From: Trema orientale | Taxonomy: Eukaryota; Streptophyta; Magnoliopsida; Rosales; Cannabaceae | Assembly (NCBI GenBank): GCA_002914845.1 | Contig: JXTC01000120.1 | Location: forward strand, 268,626-332,625 | Direction: 5' to 3' | DNA: 64,000 bases | Part shown: positions 23,139 through 35,571 of the stretch, piece by piece | Position numbering within the stretch: the stretch's first letter is position 1 | Layout: each line of letters begins with the position of its first letter | Notes under the pieces: generated by a model | What the model was told of the DNA's origin: nothing | Databases searched by the model: none | Seen by the model: the letters and a program-made list of their open reading frames with translations, nothing else | Program-made: the position numbers and the translations under genes

Positions 23139-24231
23139 ATTACTGCTATCTGGTGGCAACAGCTTCTGGAAGGTTATGAGCGCATGAAGTAGAAATCAAT
23201 CTGATATAAATGCTTATAATGGAATGGGTAATTTGCAGCAAAAATCCCTAACGTATTTGGCATTTAGATCCCTAGTTTCTAAATTTTGGCATTTAAATCC
23301 CTAACCTCTCAAAAGATTTGCACCAGTAGGTCCCTGTGCCAATTCCGTCCTACTCCTCTACAAATTACAATGGCGTCTGTCTTTAGTGTTTTCCCAAATC
23401 TAACGACTGACTTGCTTGGCCGTTAAACTCCCTAATCGCCTTCCGGATCGGGTCATAGATGTGGGAAGGGTTGTGCTCTGTTTCATCTCTGAGTATTTTG
23501 CCTAATTGGTTTTGTTTTTAAGTCTTCTCTTTTTCTTTATGTTAATTTATTCATATTTCCTAATCTTTTTTTGTTTGTCTTGACTTTTTTTATTTTCACA
23601 AATGATTGTGGTGATTTCTCTTTTTTTTTTTTTGTTTTTTGTTTGGACTGGAAACTAAATTTGTTTTTCCAGTAAAACCCTTTTTCTTATCAAGCGTCCT
23701 TGTGGTTGGTGTTGGAAATATGATGAATTCTCTGCGGGTATTTTTGTCAGGCGAATGGGAAGGATGGTATTTTGTAAATTTTTCTTCTTTTTTTGGCCGA
23801 TTGGGTTCTTTTAAAATTTGTTGGTTCCCCTGTCCAGCAAGAGTTCCTGGTATTTTACTTTGTACTGCATGATATTGATACAGTTGTGAATTTATTTGGA
23901 TTTATACGGTCATCTACTCCATCTAAAAATAAAAAAAAATAAAAAAAAACATGAGAAAAACGATGCATATCTACATCATGATAACAAAATTGAGTAGCTC
24001 TGCAAATCTACTAAAGAAAATTTAGAAATAATAATGCATATTTATAACATGTACACACCACCATTTCGAGTCTTGACTTGATGAATTCTTTAAAGACCAA
24101 ATCAGTATACACCTTTCTTAATTTTTCCACAGTTATAAAAAAAATAAAATAAAAGTAAATAAATAAATAGAAAAGAAAAGCTTTTCACATGTTTGGTTCA
24201 ACATTTCATTACTCATCTGATTTATCTTTAC

Positions 24232-24421
24232 GAGGAATGCTAGCAACACTCTCTTTTACACTCTCTTTTGCACTTTCTTAATCTCACTGCTTGACACGTG
24301 AATTCCACTATGATTTGTTGCATTATTAAAATATTAAACTGGATGGTAGAATCTACGTATCAGACAATGAGACTAGACAGTGTAAAAGAGAGTGAAAAAG
24401 AAATTAAATTTAGTATTTTTC
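24232..24421. mobile_element. Mutator-type MITE nested in the larger element
   Basis: 190 bp, starting GAGGAATGCTAGCAACACTC and ending AGTATTTTTC. Flanks are TATCTTTAC and TATCTTTAT (8 of 9). It is related to the neighbouring element at 24529. Confidence 0.65.
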
Positions 24422-24528
24422 TATCTTTATTTGTCTGTAAGATCGAGTTGACGATTTATTTTCTTCTATTTCCCATCAGATACCCCTTACACACATAGCA
24501 TGTGCACTCCACATGGTATTTTAAATTT

Positions 24529-24769
24529 GAGGAATGCTATATATATTCTCTTTCTTATTCTCTTTTACACTCTTTAATCTCAGAGTCTGACACATAAATT
24601 CCACTATTCAGTTTAATATTTTAATAATGCAATAAAAATAGTGACACGTAGATTCCACTATTCAGTTTAATATTTTAATAATACAATAAAAATAGTAGAA
24701 TCCATATGTTAAACAGTGAGATTAAGAGAGTGAAAAAGATAGTGAAAAAAAATATCGTTAGCATTTCTC
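24529..24769. mobile_element. second nested MITE of the same family
   Basis: 241 bp, starting GAGGAATGCTA and ending TTAGCATTTCTC. Flanks are TTTAAATTT and TTTTAATTT (8 of 9). It is longer than its neighbour because a 54-bp segment is duplicated in tandem (starts at 24589 and 24643). Confidence 0.65.
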
Positions 24770-24929
24770 TTTTAATTTTTAACAGAAGAAGAAGACAGAA
24801 TTGGCACAGGGGTCAGTGCAAATCTTTTGAGAGGTCAAGAATTTAAATATCAAAATTTAGAGGTTAGGGACCTAAATGCCAAAGACGCTAGAAATTTGGA
24901 ATTTTGGCTGCAAATTACCCAAATGGAAT

Positions 24930-27465
24930 AATATTTGCCAACAAAATACGTAGTAGAGAGAGTAATAAGTAACATGCTTTCAACCAAAATAATAAAAAAG
25001 TAATCAGTAACTTGATCTTAAAATTTGAAGTGTCTTACATACAAATTTGCAGAAAGAAAAATAATTATGAGACACTTGTTTTCGAATGAAATATTATATT
25101 TGGATCTCACACTGTTACACATATAATAAGCACTCTAAACAATAAATTCTAACTTTTCGATGTAATTGTGTTTATATATGTTCATCATTAATGATTAATA
25201 AGCATTATCAGTTTTTATTCTAATCACATTCTAGCTATCAGAATATAGTTAATATACTATGAGACTCATACTTTATCACGTAACAATACTGAAGGGGAGA
25301 AAAATAAACTTTTATGCATACGTAAACTTTTTCACAACTTGATCAACAACATATATATATTATATCGTAATATTATACATGTATTTTCAGTTTAATGAGA
25401 CAATAAAACGTGTGACGTAAAATATGGAGCCTAACACTTGGATCAATACCAAATAGCAAATTTCATAGGAAAATCATATTAGAACAGAGCCTGTCGTATG
25501 GACCCTTAACTTTAATTATTAAAATCTTATATAGCCTTATCGATAGGATATGGCATCAATAAGTGTCTGATTGCCAAATAACATAAATACGTGGAAAGTG
25601 CTTAAGAAATAGACTAATCGAATGCTTTCATGTGGGCCACTAAATCCATACTCAAGTTCATGTAACAATGATATTATAATGCGGTATGAAACAAAAATGA
25701 CCTCATTAATATGCACACTTATACAGCTCTTGTCCATTTATCTGCATATTTAGGTTACAATTTTAGTAGATTCCTCACATAACTAGTAAAATTGGAAAAA
25801 AGATAACTCAATTTTTGATTTCTTTTCATTCATCTCCAAACTTTTTTTTCTTTATGATTATTGTCATTAAGCATTAGTAAAAATGTGGATAATGAACAGC
25901 AATCCTAAAGGCTCTGAATGTCATTTTTCACCTGTTAATTACTGTTTAATTACGATCATAAGAGCTACCTTTTAATCAATTAAAAACAAACGTCTTAAAT
26001 TCTAAGACTTACGACGAGGTCGAACACTCTTACATAGCAATTTTTGCCTGGTTGAAAAATCAGTAGTTACAATCTGTCACAGGTGATATTTGGTATTTTT
26101 CTTTACTATTACTATCATTTCGTGTTTTAGTAAAGATTTGTACATCATGTAGGAAAATGCGAGTCCAATAAAGTTAAACTGAAGCATAGAAAGGAAGAGT
26201 GACACCTGAACTCGTCTTAAAAACTTGAAACAATCTTGGATTATGAGGGACTCACTCCCCTGTAAAAGACAATGGTTTCTTCACTTTTATTAGCACTAAC
26301 AATTTGCCATTTTCGTTTAAGTTAATTCAAACAATCGAAATTGCACTCTAATATGTATCATCAGACATCAAGTGAGCTTTGTTAAATTTAGTGGCACTCA
26401 ACAATCTGATCCATCTAGAATGACCCTGCAGCCTAGATGTGGAGAAAAACTACTCAGTTTGGTGGTCCTTATTCCTTACTTTCAAAATATTTCTCTACCA
26501 AAAATTAAGAGTTAAAAACTTCAGATATAGAGTAAGACCCAAGTAAAAGAAATTACAAAATTACCGAGTTTTCTCAGCCATGTTTTGTCAGATTCATATT
26601 CATGAGAAAGCCTAACATCATTTTGGCCATAAGATTTGGTTTTCAGTAAAATCATATGCATTATCCCACAACCCCACTACAGCTATATACTTCACTTTGC
26701 TAAAATCTGCAAGGTGACCATAATATTGAGTGAAGAGCCACATTTTAAGTATGTTCGGGTTTCAAACTCCAACTTACCTTATTTTACAAAACCACTATTC
26801 TTTGCTCCTTTATAGCTGGACCATATGATCCTCAAGAATTCACATGTTTTAAAGGAAAAGGAAAATGCAGCACTAAAATCATATGAAATTGAAGCCTTTC
26901 AAAAAAAGAAAGATATGTTATCATACCTTGGAATAGTGGATAAAAAGTCAAAACATAACAGCACAAAGTGGCATACAAAGAAGCTACCTTTTTTTTTCCC
27001 TTTTTTCCCCCACTAGATATGAAGAAATCATGAAATACTACATCATATTTCTAGATGATTACGATTATTAAAAATAGAAAAAAAGAAGCAATAATTCCAT
27101 TACCAGTAATGATTGGTTAAAAATGTCCCAACAGGACAGCCTAATGGTTATGTTGTTGTTCCCTAAGGTCTTATTAATGTCGATGGTCCCATATAAAAGT
27201 TGGGTAATGATACTCCAAGTCCCACCTCATTCACATCAGGTAAACAAACAGACACATGGGAAAAAAAACAGTTGGTAAGAATTATCGTTCGACATTATAT
27301 CTGTCTCAAGTAAAACAACGGTATATATTCCCTCAGAGGCCTTCACAGTTCTGACAAGAGTGTATGCAAAACGATCTTGAGAATCAAAGGTAAGAAAGCT
27401 TACATCAAAGTTTAATGCAGAAGAATGGCCGGAAGGCTAAAGATGGTGAAACCAGCTCCAAGTAA
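24930..27465. other. intergenic DNA, nothing firm
   Basis: AT-rich sequence without recognisable genes. The open frames at 25537-25737 and 26825-27016 look like chance. A phrase at 27129-27190 (GGACAGCCTAATGGTTATG and on) resembles a decayed SINE head with an A box, but I could not identify a good B box. Confidence 0.35.
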
Positions 27466-29940
27466 TCATATCTCCAATGTTTGTGGATGCACTGGGAGGT
27501 AAAGTTGAGGAAGGTAACCCTCTCTCCTGAGCTCTTGAAGAAGGTTTTTAAGCAATGAATATATCTCAGCTGAATCAGGATGACTTCCATCTGCTGCAAC
27601 AAACATATGGGTCTTGCTGTTGATATCAATCCAGCTACACTCGGGTACCTTCTAAACTCCTCTTTCTTTCATCAAACTACATATCTGAAGCACGCTTCTC
27701 CAGTCGGCAGCATCAGCATGTATGTTTGAAAGTAATATATAGTAGCCAGAATCTTGTGGGTCCAATTCAAAAAGATGTTTCGACACCTCTTCAGCAAGCT
27801 CAACATTGCCATGGAATCGGCAAGCTCCAAGCAATGTGCCCCAAACACCTGCATCTGGTGAAAACGGCATACTCTTTATTGTCTCAAATGCTTCATTTAA
27901 GCGTCCGGCACACCCAAACAAACCAACCATGCATGCATAATGCTCCATTCTAGCTGGTATCTTATATTCCTCGGTCATTAGACGAAAAAGAAGTGAATCC
28001 CACCGTAAACTCGACCTGCATGGCCACAAGCAGATTTTATACCAAGGAAGGTGACATGATCAGGCAGGATTCCTTGCTCTAACATCTCACGAAACAGAGT
28101 GAGGGACTCCTCAAGTTGACCATGGTTCCCATAAGCAGCAATGATGCTGTTCCATGGCACTTCATTCTTGCCTTCCATAAAGTTAAACACCCGGCGAGCA
28201 AAATCCAAGCTTCCACATTTGGCGTACATGTCTATAAGGGCACTTCCAGAGAAAATATCAGAGCTGAATGCTCTTCTTATCATGAAACCATGGATCTCTT
28301 TCCCATGAAGGGCAGCTGATATACTCACACAATCATACTTGGTTCCTTCCAACCACATTTGGCGGAAAAGATTAATGGCCTCTTCTGGTTCACCATTCTG
28401 AGAACAGCTTGTGATCATTGAGTTCCAACAAAGAGTATCCCTTTCAGACATTTTTCAAAATACTTGACGAGAGAGATCTAATCTTCAGCATTTTACATAC
28501 ATGTTTATAATTGCACTTCCCACATAACACCACCCGTCAAGCCCGGTTTTTGTGATGTTACCATGTAATTCCTTTCCCAATTTCAGAGCAGCTATACCAG
28601 CAAAAGCAGGCAAAACACTTGCCAATGTTACAGAATTAATTTGGTCTCACTTTGGCTTTAAGTAGCCATCTGAAGATCTCCATAACATCAGTATTCATGC
28701 CATTAAGGACAAACCCTGAAATCATAGCTGTGCAAACAATGAGATCCACTGTGGTACTTTGGTGGAGAATCTTGCGTGCCATCTCCAAATTTCTACACTT
28801 GAGGTATAAATCAATAAGTGCACTTTTCAAGAACACATCTAAGGGCACACCATGTCTTATTATATAACCATAAATTTCCTTACTTTAAGACTTGCAAATT
28901 CAGTAACGGATGGAAGAAAACTTGCAAATGTAATTGAATCTGGTTCAATAAGAGCAGATATCATGTCGCGGAAACAATTTGAAGCCTCAATCATGAATCT
29001 ATTTTGCACATGCCCAGATATCATGCCATTCCAAGTCACTAGATCGGTTTGTAGCATCAGATTGAACAGTTTACAAGCATCAGACAAGCGTTAGCATTTT
29101 GAATACATTGCCAACAATGGGTTAGCAACTGGAGAATCCAACTCCAATCCACAGGAAACAACATGCCCATGAATCTGAGTACCAAAACAAATCAGTTCTT
29201 CCGAGGAACAAACAGACAACATACAAGCATACGTCACCGAATTGGGCTTCACATCACTCTTAGTCATTTCCAAGAACATTTCAACAGAATGTTTCATATC
29301 TCAATTTTTCATGTAGTCATTAAACATGATATTCCATAACACACTGTCTCTTTGAGGCATTTTATCAAACAGATTCCTTGCATCGTCAATACAACCATTT
29401 TCAGCGTATAACTTAATCAAAGAACTCCCCACAAATACATCCACCTCCAAACCCATTAATCTCACTCTCTCATGAACTTGTTTTGCCAAGCTCACATTGT
29501 TCAAACCACCACAAGCTTTAATAACAGGAGGGAAAGTGTACTTGTCAGGTGAAGTCCCATAACCCAACATCTTGAAGTAAAACATCAAAGCATATTTAAA
29601 CAAACCCATCATAGTAAACCCTCTAATCATCCAATTCCAAGGCGAGGCGAGACCCAACTCGAGGTGATGAAACTTATTTTTGGCATGTAAAAAGCTTCCA
29701 CATAAAACATACATGGCCAAAATCTTGATACCCAAAAGACTACTTTTGTTGAGTCCACCACCAACAACAACTTGGGCATGAACTTGCTTAACTTGCCTAA
29801 CAAGAGCATGATCACAACAAACTTGCAAGATCGATACGAAATCTACAAACGACTTCACCAAATTTGGGCAACTGGTATGCAGTAATTTGGAGTGTGGTGG
29901 TGAAATGGAGGTAAAAATGTCTATTTGTTTGACATAAGAT
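27466..29940 (-). pseudogene. pentatricopeptide repeat (PLS, E-class) pseudogene
   Basis: The minus strand encodes, in pieces, an organelle-type PPR protein of about 800 residues. Successive repeats carry phrases such as [40 protein letters not shown] and [22 protein letters not shown]-terminal E-type end contains [20 protein letters not shown] and finishes at a TGA at 27466-27468. PLS-class PPR proteins bind organelle RNA and guide editing or processing. From memory the closest relative is Arabidopsis At4g21300. This copy is disabled. In-frame stops lie at 29301, 29091, 28485, 28455 and 27652, the reading frame shifts near 28880, 28632 and 28010, and about ten codons seem to be missing near 28310. 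No ATG was found upstream of the conserved N-terminal part, which runs open to about 29940. Several stops are single-base changes from expected Gly or Gln codons. Confidence 0.85.
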
Positions 29941-30219
29941 TTTCTTGTATATAGCTATGTATGAATCGATTCTTACACATCTTTCTATCTTACCTGTAGT
30001 GTTCCAATACTCGGTAGCAGGATACTACTAGTAGGTGGTCAAGGAATGGAATAAGGCGTCTGCAGAATTTTCCATGAAAGTTGGATTTTTCCCGGGAAAG
30101 TGAAGCTTAAGTAAGAGGGCTTCTGGGAAGTGCACAGAAGTGTGTGTTGTCATTGCTGAAAGTGTTTGCAAACCGTTGAGTGCCTAGAGAGTTTGAAAAA
30201 GAAGCTCACTTTCCATGGC
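29941..30219. other. short intergenic stretch upstream of the PPR pseudogene
   Basis: It presumably held the promoter and start codon of the PPR gene. Nothing intact is visible. Confidence 0.35.
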
Positions 30220-30894
30220 TGAAGGCGTCAAAATGGGCCGGCCCGTGGCCCGTCGTTTTGGCTCGCGGGCCGGCCCGCATTATAACGGGCTCGGGCTCGG
30301 CCCGGGCTAGGTTAGGGTCAGGTTGGGCTATATGTCTAGGCCTGACCCGCCAATCTAGCCCGTTCGGCTCGCCCGCCAAAAATAATTTTTTTTTTATTTT
30401 TTAAATTTTTTGAAAAATAAATTTAAATACAAACTTTTTCCAATACTTATAAATATACATTTCCTTACTCTTTTTTTTCACACTTTTAAATTTCAATCTA
30501 ATTCTAAATAATTTTTCAATACTTAAACTTTTTTTTATCAACTATTCTACTTATATACTTTTAGCTTATTTAATTATTTTTAAACTTTTATCAATAGGAA
30601 AAACATATAACATATTATTTATTTTTTCATAAATTTTATTTTAATATTTTTAACTAGTTATACAAATAATAATCTCATTTTTTTGGAATTTTTTTTTTAA
30701 ATTTTAAAATTGGGCCAAGAATGGGCCGACCCAGCCCAGGCTGTAGGCCCGCCGGGCTCCTAGGCGGGCCTACAGCCTGGGTTGGGTTATATTTTAAAAT
30801 TTCGAGTCAAGCCTTAGAAAGGCCGGGCTTTTCTTCCTCCAAGCTCGCTTTGGGCGGGCCAAGCCGGGCTGACCCACCCATTTTGACACTTCTA
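30220..30894. mobile_element. hAT-type non-autonomous element, copy B (inverted relative to A)
   Basis: A 675-bp element is flanked by TCCATGGC (30212-30219) and TCCATTGC (30895-30902), an 8-bp duplication with one mismatch. The ends read TGAAGGCGTCAAAATGGG and, from the right, TAGAAGTGTCAAAATGGG. It has GC-rich ends with GGGCCGGCCC palindromes and an AT-rich centre that aligns with copy A in opposite orientation. Confidence 0.85.
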
Positions 30895-30902
30895 TCCATT
30901 GC

Positions 30903-31631
30903 AGATGGCCTGTGCTTACTACTCTTATTAGATTGGTGGTCGGTAGAAGGCTCAAGGAAACGGGCCGATGGCCCACTGCTGGCCTGACCCAATCTGCGAT
31001 AGCAAAATTATTGAATTTTGGATTCATTTTAAATAAATATTCATTTCTTAATTGGTACCATTTATATAGCAAGTGCCTAATATAAAAAAGGCGACGAATT
31101 TTATTCTACAAATTAAAAAATAATTTCATATAGAAAGCTGATAAGATAAAAAGTTTATTCTATCAACTTTCTATATAAAAATTGTTTCCGTATTTATAGA
31201 ATAAAATTTGAATCTTATACTAAACGTCCCTTAATATATTTAGTATATTAATTAAAACTGGTGTATAAATAAATATATTAAAAATAAAAGTACATGTACT
31301 CAGTCATTTAGCTTTAAAAAGAGAGAAATGAACATTTGTTAAAACAATTAAAAAAAAGGACATCTACTCTAATTTCCCTTTTTTTTTTTGGTGACTATTT
31401 TCGTACATCTTTCTACTTTATCCACACTATTTCTAAAACCACACACTCAATTAAAATTAAAAATCTAATCACTACTTTTTATACTCCTAATTTTTCCTAA
31501 CCTATTCCTTCATTAATCGAAAATTATCTTCTCTTCACACTTTTTTTCTCCTTTATGCTCATTTACATCCCACATTTTCTTTCTTTTCTTCTCATCCCTT
31601 TTCTACTTGATAAACTTTGGAGTTTCTACAA
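30903..31631. other. AT-rich intergenic DNA
   Basis: No gene is seen. A stretch at 31300-31375 ending TCTACTCTAATTTCCC resembles one end of the repeat at 59880-60170. Confidence 0.4.
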
Positions 31632-31640
31632 TATATTTAC

Positions 31641-32076
31641 GAGAAAATTTGACTTTTTGTAATAATTTTTCAAAAAACTTTGAAAAAACCCACACTTTGA
31701 AATTGTTAGAAAAGTCTCAGATTTTAATTAGAAAAATATCATTTTAAAACTTATTTAGAAAAATACATTTTTTTATGAATTCATGAGATACTTGAAGTAA
31801 CTAATCAAGTTGCTTGAGGTAACTTGACCTATTATCTTAATAACTAGATTGGTTACCCTATGTAACCCAACTGGTTACCTTGAGTACCATTAAAAAAATA
31901 CCATTTTTAAAGAAAAAATGGTATTTTTCTAAATAAGTATTTAAAATATTATATTTCTAACTAAAATTTTAAAAAGTGATATTTTTCTAATTTATTCCCA
32001 GATTTTTTAAAAAATTCAACCCATTCGGGATTTTTCGATTTTTTATACTTTGAGCCTGGAATTTTGTAAGAAGCCC
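31641..32076. mobile_element. GGGGAAATTAG-family Mutator-type MITE
   Basis: 436 bp with 9-mer flanks TATATTTAC (31632-31640) and TATATTTAT (32077-32085), 8 of 9. It starts GAGAAAATTTG and ends TAAGAAGCCC. The core has the family's GGTTACC/GGTAACT microrepeats (31800-31890), here more diverged. Confidence 0.65.
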
Positions 32077-32219
32077 TATATTTATTTTTATATGTGTATA
32101 TTTTCTTTTATATGCACTAGATCACCATGTTCTCTTCGCCACACGAGGAATTTTTACTTTTGAATTTTAAACAATGGCATCCTTCATAAATGAATCTTGT
32201 TTTATATATATTTATATAT

Positions 32220-32466
32220 GGGCACCAATCCAATAGGTATTTTTTTTCTTTTACCTGTACATATGTATCAATTTAGCCAATGAAAATTTATCATGCATAT
32301 ATTTTAATATTAAAAAGTAAGAGAGAGAAAAAGCATTAATAATATACGTCTTTCCATGCACCTCATAATAGTTGTTGGATCACCATTAGATGATGATCCA
32401 ACCGATGAAAAAAAAAATGCCTAAACATAAGTAAAAAAAAAAAGAATACCTACTGGGTTAGTAACC
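32220..32466 (+). mobile_element. microsatellite-targeting MITE, copy M2
   Basis: Same orientation and ends as M1 (GGGCACCAATCCAATAGG to GGGTTAGTAACC), bounded by TATATATG and TATATATC runs. It is somewhat more diverged than M3. Confidence 0.7.
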
Positions 32467-32490
32467 TATATATCTATATATATATATATA

Positions 32491-32734
32491 GGTTGCCAAT
32501 CCGGTAGGTATTTTTTTTTTTTACCTATGTGTAGGTATTTTTTTTCTAGCCGTTGGATCACCATCTAACAATGATCTAACGGCTAAAATGAGATGTATGA
32601 AAAGACATGCATCATTAATGCTTTTTCTCTCTCCTACTTTTTAATATAAAAAAATGTGCAAAAAAATTTTTCATTGGCCCAATTGATACCTATGCATAGG
32701 TAAAAAAAAAAAAATACCTACTGGATTGGTGCCC
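32491..32734 (-). mobile_element. microsatellite-targeting MITE, copy M3
   Basis: A 244-bp copy inverted relative to M1 and M2 (GGTTGCCAATCCGGTAGG to CTGGATTGGTGCCC). It is separated from M2 only by a (TA)n run and followed by another long (TA)n. The terminal inverted repeats are nearly perfect, so it looks younger than M2. Confidence 0.75.
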
Positions 32735-32929
32735 ATATATATATATATATATATATATATTAAGCATTTGAAGAAGATATGTGCAAGCATATTTGTTTAA
32801 ACAATATGTATTGAAAAGTATTTTCATTTAGGATTATTTTAGTAATAAAAATTTGTATTGAAAAGATGTGTACAGAGAATAGGTGGTAATAGAACTATTG
32901 TAAAATTTCAAAAATATTGAAAATACCCT

Positions 32930-33198
32930 CCTTACCCCTTTTTTTGGAAAAAAAAATACCATATTTATTATTTAAAAATACTACTTTTTACCACTTGATT
33001 TAAAAATACAATTTTTTACTACTTAAGGAGATACTTGAAGTAACCAATTATATACCTTTTCCAAAACTTGAATTTGTGAAAGGTACTCGAGGTAACTAAT
33101 TAGGATAGATTAGGTACCTAATCAATTTTCTAATAAATTAAATCATCTGGGATTTATCAATTTTTGACATTCTAAATAAGTATTTGTGTAAGAACCCC
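32930..33198. mobile_element. truncated relative of the GGGGAAATTAG family
   Basis: The right part (GAAGTAACCAATTAT, then TGTGTAAGAACCCC) resembles the right half of the element at 31641. A matching left end was not found. Confidence 0.35.
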
Positions 33199-33408
33199 TT
33201 CTAAAAGGTTTGGATTGTTCCTGATGTATTCAGTTTTGGGCCTCTCTTTAGTAAATGTTTATTTATTTTTTCCAAATACTATAACAAACTAATCAATATA
33301 TTAGTTTGAATACATAGTATATTAGATATACTACTTAGTATAAAAAATTGACAAACTGATATATTTGTAGATGGTAAAATCTATAATTTCGGAGATTGGA
33401 CTACCAAT

Positions 33409-35571
33409 TTTTAGTTATAATTTAGGAAAAACGTGATAAAATCAAAGATGAGTAGAAGCATGGAAAACAAAAAAATTTTTAGATTATAATTTTTCATGAA
33501 ACCTTTTAGGATCTTTGTTATGGTTTAAATACATACAACAAATTGTGTACCTCAACCAAATAGTCTTCCTTCCTATGCACCAAGTTTGTAATTGTAGGCG
33601 TGAGTGGGTACCTCAATCTTGATCAATTCAAAAGTGAGAATTCAAGAACTCCAATGCCTTCAATGGTAACTCTAAGAATTTCTATCTTTCACTTTTCTCT
33701 CAGTTTTATGCGCAGCCGCCAAGCTAAAGTTTCAGTCAATACTGAACGTAATACATAAAGAAAGGTGAGAGGAGCCTTTTCTAGGCAGCCCCTATAAGTG
33801 AAATTCGGCTAACCCTAAGGGCCAGGGCTAGTCGAATTTTACTGCTAGTTTAGCAATTGGGTAGGCCTTAATTGCCTACCCAACAATCTGGCATTTTTCT
33901 CCATTTTTGTGTAATTATTCAGAAAACTATTTGAGCCTAATTGATCTCATGTAGCCCAATATATTGGTGAAGGTTGAGGACCCAAATATACCTATTTATT
34001 TCAAGCTCCAATAGACAAAGCCTAATTACAATTAACTCTTAATATAAGTACTATTAGTTATGAACTTATTTCACTAAAAATGCAAACTGCACTTTTGAAT
34101 TAAATAAATATCATAAGATACTTTATAATTAAAATTATGTCTATCAAATAATTAATATGTACATGTGTATCCCTACATAATTACCAATAATTGGAGCTAT
34201 GTAAAATTATTATTTTACCTTTCTAATTATATTTTTCAATTCCTTAATACAAGGCTATATTTAATAAATGACCAGATTTATAGAAAGTCTTTAATTAATA
34301 AAATATCTAATTTTATTAATTACTTAGCTAAGGTTTAAATCATCCAAGCTCCTATAGCTCCTCAAAGGAATATTCACTTCTCCATATTATAGAGTTATAG
34401 ATTTGATATCTATAAGCATATATTCTCAATGCCTATAATAATGCATTAATAAAATGTCATGGTCTAGATCGTCAATTTCTTGATCCGTACTTTTTAACAT
34501 CTCGAATAATATAAATTATAAATACAGGTTCATCTCTTATTTCTGGATTAAGAAAGACATATACTAATCATCAAGTTTGCGAAAATGTGTTCTTGTCAAC
34601 GACACTTATTACAAGAACATATTTTACATGGTCCATATTCAATGTTTACACACAAGGACTTTTTGCACATGGTCACAGTAATATAGATTAAGACACTATG
34701 AATGCACAAAGTCTTGTAACATGATCCAAAAGAAGTATCCAACTTCTCTTATTAGTTGTGAACAGTCTTATTTGATTTAATTAGAGAAAATATGTCTTAA
34801 CTTTAATAAACAACTTTATTAAAATATTTCTCTGATAAATGCGATCTTGAATCTACATCATTGGTTAATACAAAAAAAGGAAAGTCAAGACCAGTGTAAA
34901 CTCGCCAGGTCATGTATTAGTATTTTAACCAATAATGCGACTTGGCCCGAATAAAAAAACATGCGGTCTTAAGTGGTAATAAAAGGAAAGATCAAGCTTC
35001 GGATAGGTAATCTGTGAAGAAAGGGAAATAAGTGCCTGTGAGGATCAAGTAATCCATTTACTAGTTGTTACTCAATTTTGTATTGTTACTCAAAATTATA
35101 TATCATGTTTGGTACTTTCCCATTCTCACAATTGGGAAATATTGAGCCACCCTCACCTATATAAGGGGGGCTCAGTTTCATTATTTTTTATCACACAATC
35201 ACTTCATTATATACTCACTATCTGTAATTCTCTCTTTGCTTTCAATTTGAGACCTAGAGAAACTCCTGTAATTCTCCAGAATATAGTGAAGAATAATGAA
35301 TGTAGGCTCATCTTTTTTGGTGCTGAACTACTATAAAATTCTTGTCTCTTTATTTGCTTTGTTTTATTAACCCTTTTCATACACAAGCCACATCTTGTAA
35401 CTTTCTAAATTAATTGTTGGCAAAGCCTCTATTAATGGAACCTCTTAACATTTTCTATTATACCAATAATTAAAAACATTATCAGAAATACTATACATGA
35501 ATTATTACTTTATTAAATATCTAATGTATTCAATAAATAGTAATAAATACTTTTTGGACATAATCCTAATA
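33409..35571 (-). mobile_element. solo-LTR-like fossil, copy 1
   Basis: It aligns in reverse with 57500-59253. On the minus strand it starts TATTAGGATTATG and ends near TAACTAAAA. It is longer than its sibling mainly because of an insertion of about 570 bp (about 34850-35420). No coding domains are present. The family is unknown; the TATTAGG start and size suggest a copia-type long LTR (inference). The flanks CCAAT and CCAGC give only weak support for a 5-bp duplication. Old and broken. Confidence 0.6.
34850..35420. mobile_element. insertion inside solo-LTR copy 1
   Basis: This segment is absent from the sibling LTR at 57500-59253. It contains a TATA-like CCTATATAAGG (about 35156) followed by a pyrimidine-rich region, which suggests a small LTR-type promoter unit. 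The exact ends are uncertain. Confidence 0.45.

Larger units (their letters stand above)
23226..24920. mobile_element. Mutator-like element with long inverted ends, nested MITEs inside
   Basis: The left end (23226 to about 23370, starting GGGTAATTTGCAGC) and the reverse-complemented right end (24920 to about 24775) match over about 140 bp, including the phrase CCTCTCAAAAGATTTGCAC. The flanking 9-mers TAATGGAAT (23217-23225) and AAATGGAAT (24921-24929) match at 8 of 9. The interior from about 23380 to 24180 is unlike the ends and could be captured host sequence. It carries no recognisable protein. Two MITEs (24232 and 24529) are inserted inside. Confidence 0.75.

Noticed and set aside
28116-28319. 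Plus-strand frames across the PPR pseudogene
   Set aside because: They are shadows of the minus-strand PPR sequence.
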